Assembly (NCBI RefSeq): GCF_016307205.1
Contig: NZ_JAEIJD010000004.1
Coordinates: 157,933 to 221,932 of the forward strand
Direction of reading: 5' to 3'
Origin: Pontibaca salina
GTDB lineage: Bacteria > Pseudomonadota > Alphaproteobacteria > Rhodobacterales > Rhodobacteraceae
DNA: 64,000 nt
Shown here: piece by piece, positions 25,710 through 34,023 of the stretch
How the letters are laid out: each line of letters opens with the position of its first letter
How positions within the stretch are numbered: the stretch's first letter is position 1
Notes under the pieces: model-generated
What the model was told of the DNA's origin: nothing
The model's database searches: none
What the model saw: only the letters and a program-made list of their open reading frames with translations
Program-made: the position numbers and the translations under genes

Positions 25710-27113
25710 ATGGTCCAGCCGGTCGATCTGCCCCGTAACGAAGCCGGCATCAGCGCGGCGCTTGGCGAATTGCGCCAACAATTCGGCGCGCGGGTGCAGA
25801 GCGGCCGGGCAATTCGCGAACAGCACGGCCATACGACGACCTGGATCAGAAACCAGCCCCCCGATGCGGTGCTGTTTCCCCAGACCACCGACGAGGTTGC
25901 CCAGATCCTCCGTATCTGCGCCAACCACAAGGCACCGGTAATCCCCTTTGGCGTGGGCACCTCGCTTGAGGGTCATGTGAATGCCGCCGCCGGGGGCATA
26001 TGCCTGAACATGAGCGAGATGAACCGGGTTTTGGCGGTACACGCGGAAGATCTGGATTGTGTCGTACAGCCCGGTGTCACGCGCGAGGATCTGAACACCC
26101 ATTTGCGCGACCAAGGGTTGTTCTTCCCGATCGATCCCGGCGCGAATGCGACGTTGGGCGGCATGGCGGCGACGCGGGCCAGCGGCACCAATGCGGTCCG
26201 TTATGGCACGATGAAGGACAATGTTATCGCGCTCGAGGCGGTGATGGCGGATGGCGCGGTGATCCGCACCGCGCAGCGGGCGCGCAAATCCGCGGCTGGA
26301 TACGATCTGACGCGGCTGCTGATCGGCTCGGAAGGGACGCTTGGCATCATCACCGAAATCACCCTGCGCCTGCACGGCATCCCCGGGGCGATCATGTCGG
26401 CGCGCTGTTCTTTTCCGACGGTTGATGCCGCCTGCCAGGCCGTGATGACCACGATCCAGTATGGCATCCCCGTGGCGCGGATCGAATTGCTGGACGCGCT
26501 GCAGGTGCGTGCCTGCAACGCCTATTCCAAACTCGACCTGCCGGAAGCGCCGCTGCTGTTGCTGGAATTTCACGGTTCAGACGCTGGCGTGGCAGAACAA
26601 TCAGAAACCTTTGCCGAGATCGCAGAAGAGTTTGGCGGCAGCGGTTTTCAGGCCACCGCCAGCCCCGAAGAGCGCGCCGCGCTCTGGCGGGCGCGCCATG
26701 ATGCCTATTGGGCGGCGCTGCAATTGCGCCCCGGCGCGCGCGGTCTGTCCACGGATGTCTGCGTGCCGGTCTCGCAATTGGCAGCCTGTGTCGCCGCTAC
26801 GCAGGAGCGGCTGCAAAAGGACGGTTTTGTCGCGCCGATTGTCGGTCATGTCGGTGATGGAAATTTTCATACGCTGTTGCTGATTGATGCGGATAACCCC
26901 GAAGAAGTCGCGCGCGCCGATGCTTTCATCGGCTGGCTGAACGACCTCGCAATCTCGATGGGGGGCACCTGCACTGGCGAACACGGGATAGGCCAGGGCA
27001 AGCGACCTTATCTGGAGCGCGAGCTTGGCTCTGCCACGCGTTATATGAAGGCGATCAAGGCGGCTCTGGATCCCGACAATATTCTCAACCCCGGCAAGGT
27101 TCTACCCGATTGA
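25710..27113 (+). CDS. FAD-binding oxidase, GlcD / D-lactate dehydrogenase (cytochrome) family
   Basis: A 467-residue flavoprotein. The PCMH-type FAD domain (about 40-225) has PVIPFGVGTSLEGH, DPGANATLGGMAATRASGTNAVRYGTM and the LIGSEGTLGIITE motif. The C-terminal cap domain carries GHVGDGNFH and ends with GTCTGEHGIGQGKRPYLERELG, with the conserved CTGEHGIG. Members oxidise D-lactate, D-2-hydroxyglutarate or glycolate. It follows ggt by 27 bp. The exact substrate cannot be told from sequence, though D-lactate is common for single-subunit members of this length. Confidence 0.87.
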   Translation: MVQPVDLPRNEAGISAALGELRQQFGARVQSGRAIREQHGHTTTWIRNQPPDAVLFPQTTDEVAQILRICANHKAPVIPFGVGTSLEGHVNAAAGGICLNMSEMNRVLAVHAEDLDCVVQPGVTREDLNTHLRDQGLFFPIDPGANATLGGMAATRASGTNAVRYGTMKDNVIALEAVMADGAVIRTAQRARKSAAGYDLTRLLIGSEGTLGIITEITLRLHGIPGAIMSARCSFPTVDAACQAVMTTIQYGIPVARIELLDALQVRACNAYSKLDLPEAPLLLLEFHGSDAGVAEQSETFAEIAEEFGGSGFQATASPEERAALWRARHDAYWAALQLRPGARGLSTDVCVPVSQLAACVAATQERLQKDGFVAPIVGHVGDGNFHTLLLIDADNPEEVARADAFIGWLNDLAISMGGTCTGEHGIGQGKRPYLERELGSATRYMKAIKAALDPDNILNPGKVLPD

Positions 27114-27172
27114 AGCGGTTTCCAACTAGCTGCGCCTGCGGCGCGAAACCATTGTTTATCTGCCTCCGGCAG

Positions 27173-27234
27173 GGGTATTTCGAACCAGAAAGAAACAGGG
27201 ACACATCGCGCTTCTTTCTGGTTTGAAAATACCC
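27173..27234. repeat. Inverted pair of dispersed repeats forming a long hairpin
   Basis: The left arm (27173-27194, GGGTATTTCGAACCAGAAAG then AA) and right arm (27212-27234, whose complement is GGGTATTTTCAAACCAGAAA then GAA) pair almost perfectly over about 22 bp. Each arm is a copy of the repeat also seen at 44253-44287 and 47682-47720. The left copy is preceded by TGCCTCCGGCAG and the right by the matching CGCCGGAT in complement. It lies in the 273-bp gap after the GlcD-type gene and may act as a terminator. No gene was found in the gap. Confidence 0.7.
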
Positions 27235-27386
27235 AAATCCGGCGCGTGCTACCCATGTTGGGGTGAAATAAGGCGGTTCCGGCGCGCTCTGTCGGTTTTA
27301 TCCTTTTTTGCGTCGGAACAACGAGGCGTTCGGCCTTCCGCCTTGGCATAACAAGGATAAGCGGAACCGATTGCGGAGCGAACCGG

Positions 27387-29879
27387 ATGAAAACCCAAGT
27401 CAAGGCCCTGGTCGTGGGGGGCGGTGCCGTTGGCACCTCGATCGCCTATCATCTGGCGCGTGCGGGCTGGCAGGATGTGGTTTTGCTGGAGCGGGACGAA
27501 CTGACCAGTGGCAGCACCTGGCACGCCGCCGGATTATTGCCCTTGTTCAACATGTCCTATGCCACCACCCATATTCACCAGTATTCGGTCGAATTTTACA
27601 AGACGCTGGAGGCGGAAACCGGCTTGAATGCCGGATTTGCCGTAGTCGGCAATCTGCGCATGGCCCAGACCGAGGCGCGGATGGATGAATATATGCTCTA
27701 TGCCGCAACGGCTGAAACCTGCGGGGTGCCCTATGTCTTTCTGTCGCCCGACGAGATCAAGCAGCGTTGGCCGCTGATCCGCACCGAAGATCTGAAAGGG
27801 GCTTTGTATCACCACACCGATGGTTACATAAACCCCGCCGATGTGACCATGGCGATGGCCAAGGGCGCGCGCCAGCGTGGCGTCGTGATCGAGCGCAAAT
27901 GGCAGGCCGATGCATTTCGCTGGACTGGCAGCGCCTGGGAGGTGACGGCGACCAAGATGGTCGAGAAGGGCGGCAATCTTGTGCCCTCCGACGAGCAAGT
28001 GGTGATCACCGCCGAACATGTGGTGACCGCCAGTGGCAACCATGCGCAGCGCACGGCGCGGCTGTTGGGGATCAAAATGCCGGCGATTCCGGTGGAACAT
28101 CAGTTCATCGTGCTGGACCAGGACCCGGCGCTGCTCGCTTGGCGCAAGGAGGGAAATGGCGAACATCCGGTGGTTCGCGACGCCGATGCACAAAGCTATG
28201 TGCGCGAAGAACGGGGCGGCTGGATCCTCGGGGTGTACGAAAAAGGCGCGCCAGCGCGGTTCGAATATGGCGTGCCCGACAGTTTTCGCGCCGATCTGTT
28301 CCAGCTCGATCTGGAGCGGATCGAAGAGCAATATGGAGCGATGGTTCACCGGGTTCCATCAAGTGAAGACAGCGGTCTGAAAGATGATTTCAATGGCCCG
28401 ATCTGTTATACGCCCGATGGCAACCCGCTGGTTGGGCCGGCGCCAGGACTGCGCAATATGTGGCTGGCCGAAGGGTTCAGCTTTGGCATCACCGCCGCTG
28501 GCGGCACCGGGTATTATCTGGCCCAGATGATGGTGCAGGGCGAGGCCGAGATCGATATGGCCTCACTTGATCCCAAACGTTATGGCGACTGGATGACGAC
28601 GGAATATGCCGCGCGCAAGAACGAAGAGGCCTATGACCACGTCTATGTCTTGCACCATCCCGACGAGGAACGCCCCGCCTGCCGGCCGCTGCGCACGGCG
28701 CCCGCTTACGAGCGGCAAAAGGCGCTGGGCGCGCAATTCGGGCAGGTAAACGGCTGGGAGCGCCCCAATTATTACGCGCCTGCGGGGTTCGATGATCACG
28801 CGGCGCGCAGTTTCCGGCGCGGCGGTTGGTGGCAGTATGCGCTGGAGGAGGCGAAGGCGATCCGAACCGGGGTCGGCTTGATCGATGCGACAGCCTTTGC
28901 CAAACATGTGGTGAAAGGGCCGGGAGCGACAGCGTTTCTTGACTGGTTTACCTGCAATACCCTGCCTTCGGTGGGGCGGATCAATCTGACCTATGCGCTG
29001 ACCGATCACGGCACGACGCGTACGGAATATACCATGGTACGGCTGGGGCGGGATGAATATTATCTCGTCTCGGCCGGCGCATGGGCCGCTTATGACGGTG
29101 ATTTCCTGCGCAAAGCCGCCGAGGACAAGGCGGATGAGTTCGGCTATATTGAGATACAGGATGTGACAACGCAATGGGGGGTTTTCGCCATTGCGGGGCC
29201 ACGAACGCGCGTTGTCTTAACGCCGCTGGTGCGCGATGCCGATCCGGCCAACGCTCTTGGCAACCGGCGGTTCCCGTGGCTGTCCTGCCAAGACATCGAG
29301 TTGGGGATGTGCCCGGTGCGGGCCATTCGGGTCGCCTATACCGGCGAGTTGGGGTGGGAGTTGCATCACCCGATCGAGATGCAGAATTACCTGTGGGACC
29401 AATTGATGCAGGCGGGGCAAGCGCATGGGCTGAAACCCGTCGGCGCTCGGGCGCAGAACTGGCTGCGGCAGGAAAAGAGCTATCGTGCCTTTGGCAATGA
29501 ACTGGGCCGGGATGGGACGCCGCTTGAGGCGGCGCTGCCACGCTTTGTAGACATGGACAAGGATTTTCGCGGCAAGGCGGCGATGGCGGAAACCGGCATT
29601 CGCGCCACATGTGTGACATTGCTGATCGACGGGCCGGAAGATGCCGACCCTTGGGGACGCGAGGCGTTGTATCAGGGCGATGCGCGTATCGGGCGGCTGA
29701 CCTCGGGCGGCTATTCGGTGCATTTTGGCCAAAGCATCGGCATGGGCTATGTTCGTCCGGATCTGGCCGCGCCGGGAACGCGGTTGCAGGTGAAGATGCT
29801 GAACCGGCTCTGGGAGGCCGAAGTCGTGCATGATAGCCCCTATGATCCGCAGAACGAGGCGATCCGGCGCGATGGGTGA
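27387..29879 (+). CDS. Dimethylglycine/sarcosine dehydrogenase-like FAD protein with C-terminal GcvT domain
   Basis: An 830-residue oxidative demethylase. The N-terminal DAO-type FAD domain has GGGAVGTSIAYHLARAG and SGSTWHAAG, the histidine being the covalent FAD attachment site in dimethylglycine dehydrogenases. The C-terminal half (about 430-825) is the GcvT aminomethyltransferase/tetrahydrofolate-binding domain (for example AIAGPRTRVVL and RVAYTGELGWELH). Such enzymes remove N-methyl groups from dimethylglycine or sarcosine and pass the carbon to folate. Size agrees with the family. It stands alone, followed by hairpins at 29883-29971. It may feed the same one-carbon pool as tdm; substrate is not certain. 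Confidence 0.85.
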   Translation: MKTQVKALVVGGGAVGTSIAYHLARAGWQDVVLLERDELTSGSTWHAAGLLPLFNMSYATTHIHQYSVEFYKTLEAETGLNAGFAVVGNLRMAQTEARMDEYMLYAATAETCGVPYVFLSPDEIKQRWPLIRTEDLKGALYHHTDGYINPADVTMAMAKGARQRGVVIERKWQADAFRWTGSAWEVTATKMVEKGGNLVPSDEQVVITAEHVVTASGNHAQRTARLLGIKMPAIPVEHQFIVLDQDPALLAWRKEGNGEHPVVRDADAQSYVREERGGWILGVYEKGAPARFEYGVPDSFRADLFQLDLERIEEQYGAMVHRVPSSEDSGLKDDFNGPICYTPDGNPLVGPAPGLRNMWLAEGFSFGITAAGGTGYYLAQMMVQGEAEIDMASLDPKRYGDWMTTEYAARKNEEAYDHVYVLHHPDEERPACRPLRTAPAYERQKALGAQFGQVNGWERPNYYAPAGFDDHAARSFRRGGWWQYALEEAKAIRTGVGLIDATAFAKHVVKGPGATAFLDWFTCNTLPSVGRINLTYALTDHGTTRTEYTMVRLGRDEYYLVSAGAWAAYDGDFLRKAAEDKADEFGYIEIQDVTTQWGVFAIAGPRTRVVLTPLVRDADPANALGNRRFPWLSCQDIELGMCPVRAIRVAYTGELGWELHHPIEMQNYLWDQLMQAGQAHGLKPVGARAQNWLRQEKSYRAFGNELGRDGTPLEAALPRFVDMDKDFRGKAAMAETGIRATCVTLLIDGPEDADPWGREALYQGDARIGRLTSGGYSVHFGQSIGMGYVRPDLAAPGTRLQVKMLNRLWEAEVVHDSPYDPQNEAIRRDG

Positions 29880-29882
29880 CGC

Positions 29883-29971
29883 GCCGGGTCGCTGATTCAG
29901 AAACTCCAGTTCTGACCCGGCTAGACGTGGCGTGGGTGTTGGGCGGTGGCGCGCAGCCAGTTCTGCGCCAC
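29883..29971 (+). terminator. Two hairpins after the dimethylglycine dehydrogenase-like gene
   Basis: GCCGGGTC (29883-29890) pairs with GACCCGGC (29914-29921), with an inner CAGAA/TTCTG stem. A second structure pairs GTGGCGC (29946-29952) with GCGCCAC (29965-29971). Together they probably end transcription between the convergent genes. T-runs are lacking. Confidence 0.5.
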
Positions 29972-30010
29972 GCCACTTCGGCATACCGTCGGGGCGCCAA
30001 AGGCGATGGG

Positions 30011-30670
30011 TCAGGGCGTGGGTTTTTGAAAGATAAGTGCAAGATTATTGGCGGGCATTTCGATTACATCCGTCGTTTCCAGACCGGTGGCTTGCACCAT
30101 GTCCAGCGTATCAAAATCGTCCTTATAGCCGATTTCGGGGTCTTGCGCGGTTAGGGCTGTATGAAACTCACGGTCACCGGGACTGGTCAACTCGCCCGCG
30201 CGCATGAACGGCCCATAAATCACCAGTCGGCCACCGGTAGCGAGGGCGTTTGAAGCCTCGTCGATCAGTGTGGCTGCCTCTTGCGCACTGATCAGGTGCA
30301 GCAAATTAATCACAACGATCAGGGACTGCCCCTGATGTTTCGCGCTCCAGCCTTGGATTGTGGCGTCAAGGTCCAGCGCCGGGGAGACATTGCTCAGGCC
30401 GGCCTTGGCCGCATGGGCGTCGATACTGGCGCGGCGGTCGGGGTCGATATCACTGGGCTGCCAGTGCAAGAGCGGCAAAGCGCGGGCAAAGGCAACCACA
30501 TGTTGCCCGGTGCCGCTGGCCAATTCCAGCGCTGTACCCTCTTGAGGGGCCACGTCTTTCAGAAGGTCGCAAAGCGGCCCGACATTGCGGCTGGCCGAAG
30601 GCGCATAAAGTAGAGCGCCTTGCCCGGATTCGGCGAAACTGGCGCAGAGGGGGATGCGGCGAAACGGCAT
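30011..30670 (-). CDS. SAM-dependent methyltransferase-like protein, DUF938 family
   Basis: About 219 residues from an ATG at 30670 preceded by AGGA. The reading frame extends to 30763, but the extra 31 residues look unstructured and the family usually begins near PLCASFAESGQGALLYAPSASRN. The SAM-binding motif I is LELASGTGQHVVAFA, with an acidic motif II at DIDPDRRASID. The DUF938 family is a class I methyltransferase fold of unknown substrate. The gene is convergent with the dimethylglycine dehydrogenase-like gene and shares no obvious operon. Confidence 0.8.
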   Translation of the reverse strand: MPFRRIPLCASFAESGQGALLYAPSASRNVGPLCDLLKDVAPQEGTALELASGTGQHVVAFARALPLLHWQPSDIDPDRRASIDAHAAKAGLSNVSPALDLDATIQGWSAKHQGQSLIVVINLLHLISAQEAATLIDEASNALATGGRLVIYGPFMRAGELTSPGDREFHTALTAQDPEIGYKDDFDTLDMVQATGLETTDVIEMPANNLALIFQKPTP

Positions 30671-30800
30671 GACAACGATCCTGTTCTGGTTCACGTGGAC
30701 ATGTCTGACATGCGATGATTGTGGCGCAAAGGGAGGGCCGCGCCAAGGCTGATGTTGCGACAATCTTCAAGGCCGCGACACGGGGCTGAGAGCGTTTAAA

Positions 30801-30824
30801 AGGCCGCACCCTATGGCGCGGCCT
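30801..30824 (-). terminator. Terminator of the purine uptake/oxidation operon
   Basis: AGGCCGC and GCGGCCT form a 7-bp stem around 10 bases, 20 bp after the stop of the binding-protein gene on the minus strand. Reading on that strand the stem is followed by TTT, as in an intrinsic terminator. Confidence 0.7.
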
Positions 30825-30843
30825 GAAACAAGCCAGTGAGAGA

Positions 30844-31920
30844 TCACTTGGGCATTTCGGCTGTGATGCCTTCGACGAAGAAATCCATGCCCAGCAAGGT
30901 CTGATCGTCGGCGATCTCGCCTTCGGCCAACCACGGGGTGCCGTCCTGCTTGTTCAGCGGACCAGTATAGGGATGGTATTCGCCGCTGGCGATCTTGTCC
31001 TTCAGTTCCAGCGCTTCGGCCTTCACTTCGGCTGGCACGCGGTCGGTGATCTCGCCGATTTCGACCATGCCGTCGCCGATACCGGCCCATGTGTCAGAGG
31101 TTTCCCACGTACCGTCGATCACCGCGTTGACCCGCTCGATATAATACGGTGCCCAGTTGTCGATGATCGATGTGACCCGCGGACCATCGGCATATTCGCC
31201 CATATCCGAAGCCTGTCCAAATCCGATCACATTGCCTGCCGCCTCGGCTGCAGCCAGCGGCGCGGTGGAATCGGTATGTTGCAGGATCACGTCGGCACCC
31301 TGTTCAATCAGCACCTTGGCAGCGTCCGCTTCTTTCGCGGGATCGAACCAGGTATAGGCCCAGACGATCTTGAACTGGACATCGGGGTTGACCTTGCGGG
31401 CATGGATGAAGGCGCTGTTCATGCCGCGGATCACCTCGGGGATCGGATAGGAGCCGATATAGCCGACGATGTTGGATTCTGTCATCTCTCCGGCAATCAG
31501 CCCTTGGATGGCGCGCCCTTCATAGAACCGTGCGTTATAGATGGCGAGGTTCGGCGCGGTCTTGTAGCCGGTGGCATGTTCGAACTTGACGTCAGGAAAT
31601 TTCTTGGCGGTATTGACGGTTGCATCCATGAACCCGAACGAGGTCGCAAAGATCAGATCGGCCCCGTTCAGGGCCATCTGTGTCATCACACGTTCGGCGT
31701 CGGGCCCTTCAGGGACACTTTCGACATAGGTGGTTTCGACCTTGTCGCCGAATTTTTCGACCACCGCCTTGCGGGCTTGGTCATGTTCAAACGTGTACCC
31801 GCCATCGCCGATGGGGCCGACATAGATAAAGCCGACCTTGGCCTTGTCGTCCTGTGCCATGGCACCCGTGGCCATACCCAGCGCCAGTGCGCCGCCGACC
31901 AGTAGTGATGTGAATTTCAT
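30844..31920 (-). CDS. BMP-family ABC transporter substrate-binding protein (purine/nucleoside type)
   Basis: A 358-residue periplasmic protein of the basic membrane protein (Med/BMP) class. The signal peptide is MKFTSLLVGGALALGMATGAMA before QDD. VGFIYVGPIGDGGYTFEHDQAR is the class-typical start, and IFATSFGFMDATVNTAKKFP and GQASDMGEYADGPRVTSI follow. I start it at the ATG at 31920, preceded by GGGGGAACCT; the frame runs upstream to 32217, but that part overlaps the permease gene. It is the last gene of the minus-strand operon that begins with xdhA. BMP proteins bind nucleosides or purines, which fits the xanthine dehydrogenase genes. Confidence 0.88.
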   Translation of the reverse strand: MKFTSLLVGGALALGMATGAMAQDDKAKVGFIYVGPIGDGGYTFEHDQARKAVVEKFGDKVETTYVESVPEGPDAERVMTQMALNGADLIFATSFGFMDATVNTAKKFPDVKFEHATGYKTAPNLAIYNARFYEGRAIQGLIAGEMTESNIVGYIGSYPIPEVIRGMNSAFIHARKVNPDVQFKIVWAYTWFDPAKEADAAKVLIEQGADVILQHTDSTAPLAAAEAAGNVIGFGQASDMGEYADGPRVTSIIDNWAPYYIERVNAVIDGTWETSDTWAGIGDGMVEIGEITDRVPAEVKAEALELKDKIASGEYHPYTGPLNKQDGTPWLAEGEIADDQTLLGMDFFVEGITAEMPK

Positions 31921-31943
31921 TAGGTTCCCCCGGTTGGTACGCC

Positions 31944-32864
31944 TCATTGCGAGGCATGAAAGATTTTCCCGAGCGACGCCGGTGCCCGGCTTTTGTCTGC
32001 CGACAGGATCACAAGCACAAGGATCGTCACCAGATAAGGCGACATTGCCAGATATTCGACCGGTATGGCAACGCCCGCGGCCTGAAGATTGAGCTGCAAC
32101 ACCGTGATACCGCCGAAGAGCCACGCGCCCAGCAACACCCGCCACGGCTTCCAGCTTCCGAATACCACCAGCGCCAGCGCAATCCAGCCGACCCCAGCGG
32201 TCATGCCTTCGGTCCATTGGGGCACGCGCACAAGGCTGATATACGCGCCCCCCAACCCGGCACAGGCGCCGCCAAACAGGATCGCAAGGATGCGGATGCG
32301 CACCACCTTATAGCCCAGCGCATGGGCCGCATCATGGTTTTCGCCGACCGCCCTCAGGATCAGCCCGGCGCGGCTAAAGCGCAGCAAGATCCAGACCCCT
32401 GCAACCAGCGCGATGGCGATGTAGAGCATCGGATCATGGCCAAACAGGACCCGTCCCACCACCGGCAGGTCGCCCAAGACAGGAATGTCCAGCCGTGCGA
32501 ATTTCGGCGGTTTGATCCCGACATAGCCCTGTCCGATCAAGGCGCTTAACCCCAGCCCGAACAGGGTCAGCGCCAGACCACTGGCCACCTGATTGGCCAG
32601 CGCAACTTGGGTCAATAGCGCGAACAAAAGCGCCAACACGGCCCCGCCGGCCGCCGCGCCGGCGAAGCCCAGCCAGGGCGAACCAGTCTCGACCGCAATG
32701 GCAAAGCCGCAAATCGCGCCGGTGATCATCATGCCCTCGACGCCGAGATTCAGCACGCCAGAGCGCTCGGCCACAAGTTCACCGATTGCCGCCAGCAGGA
32801 TCGGCGTCGCTGCGACCATTAGCGAAGCCAGCAGCAGGGCGGGGTTGATGGCAGAAAGATCCAT
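31944..32864 (-). CDS. ABC transporter permease, nucleoside/purine type (second permease)
   Basis: A 306-residue inner-membrane protein with about eight to ten hydrophobic segments, of the BPD_transp_2 class. It has GVLNLGVEGMMITGAICGF, typical of nucleoside permeases, and the ATPase-contact loop VGENHDAAHALGYKVVRIR. It starts 1 bp after the stop of the other permease gene and ends 23 bp before the binding-protein gene, so all are one operon. Confidence 0.88.
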   Translation of the reverse strand: MDLSAINPALLLASLMVAATPILLAAIGELVAERSGVLNLGVEGMMITGAICGFAIAVETGSPWLGFAGAAAGGAVLALLFALLTQVALANQVASGLALTLFGLGLSALIGQGYVGIKPPKFARLDIPVLGDLPVVGRVLFGHDPMLYIAIALVAGVWILLRFSRAGLILRAVGENHDAAHALGYKVVRIRILAILFGGACAGLGGAYISLVRVPQWTEGMTAGVGWIALALVVFGSWKPWRVLLGAWLFGGITVLQLNLQAAGVAIPVEYLAMSPYLVTILVLVILSADKSRAPASLGKIFHASQ

Positions 32865-32865
32865 G

Positions 32866-33948
32866 TCACGCCACCCCGGTCTGGCGGGCGCGGATGCGGT
32901 AATTGGTCAACAGGTCCAGCGCCAGCAGGAAGAACAGCAACATGCCCTGGAACACCTGAATTGCCGCCGCCGGAAGGCCAAGATTAGATTGCGCGATTTC
33001 GCCGCCGATATAGGTCAGCGCCAAAAGTGCCCCGGCAAGCAGTACCCCCACCGGATGTAACCGGCCCAGAAAGGCGACAATGATTGCCGTGAAACCGTAA
33101 CCCACATTGAAATCAATGCTGACCACCCCGGACGGCCCGGCGACCTCGAACATCCCGGCCAGACCGGCCAGCGCCCCGCCGGAGCCAAGGCAGAACAGGA
33201 TCAGCCGTGCCGGACGCACCCCGGCAAAACGCGCAGCGCGCGGCGCGTCTCCGGTCAGGCGGATATGAAACCCGCGCATATGTTGGTTCAAAAGAATATA
33301 GGCAAAGATTACCGAAAGCAGCGCCGCCACTACGCCCCAATGCATGCCCGTATTGGCAAATAGCTCGGCGTTATGCGCACTTTCATATTGTTGCAGGTTG
33401 CGGCTGCCCGGAAAACCCAGTCCTTGCGGGTTTCGCAGCAGCCCCAGCGACATCGACGCCAGCAATTGTTCCGCCACATAGACCAGCATCAGCGACACCA
33501 GAATTTCATTGGTGCCAAATCGCACCTTCAGCAGCGCAGGGATCATCGCCCAGACCCAGCCGCCGAATGCACCCCCGAGTACCATCAACGGAAAGATGTA
33601 CCACGCCTCAAGCGGATAGAACGCAAGCGCCACTCCGGCACCGCAGATCGCGCCCACGATATACTGGCCCTCGGCGCCGATGTTCCATATTCCGGCCTTG
33701 AACCCCAGTGAAAGACCAATGGCGATCAAGACCAGCGGCGCGCCTTTGACCAGCAGTTGCGGCCGATAATATCCCGCATGCGGACCAAGCAACGGGTCGT
33801 AAAAGATGGTCAGTATCGCCTCGACCGGGTTTTTTCCCAGAACCGCGAATAACAGCCCGCCGAACAGCATCGTGGCCAGTACCGCAAGGATCGGGGTGGC
33901 TATCGCCCATGCCCGCGACGGCTGTGGCCGCTTCTCCAGCACAATCAT
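32866..33948 (-). CDS. ABC transporter permease, nucleoside/purine type (first permease)
   Basis: A 360-residue polytopic permease of the same class as its neighbour. Features are GFKAGIWNIGAEGQYIVGAICG, FGTNEILVSLMLVYVAEQLL and the contact loop TGDAPRAARFAGVRPARL. It would form the heterodimeric channel with the 306-residue permease. About 75 bp separate it from the ATPase gene upstream. Confidence 0.88.
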   Translation of the reverse strand: MIVLEKRPQPSRAWAIATPILAVLATMLFGGLLFAVLGKNPVEAILTIFYDPLLGPHAGYYRPQLLVKGAPLVLIAIGLSLGFKAGIWNIGAEGQYIVGAICGAGVALAFYPLEAWYIFPLMVLGGAFGGWVWAMIPALLKVRFGTNEILVSLMLVYVAEQLLASMSLGLLRNPQGLGFPGSRNLQQYESAHNAELFANTGMHWGVVAALLSVIFAYILLNQHMRGFHIRLTGDAPRAARFAGVRPARLILFCLGSGGALAGLAGMFEVAGPSGVVSIDFNVGYGFTAIIVAFLGRLHPVGVLLAGALLALTYIGGEIAQSNLGLPAAAIQVFQGMLLFFLLALDLLTNYRIRARQTGVA

Positions 33949-34023
33949 GCGGCATGTCCCTCTTGCTTGCCATTATTGTCAGATAACCTCACTTGAGGCA
34001 TGACAACTCTTTGGCGCATCCGG

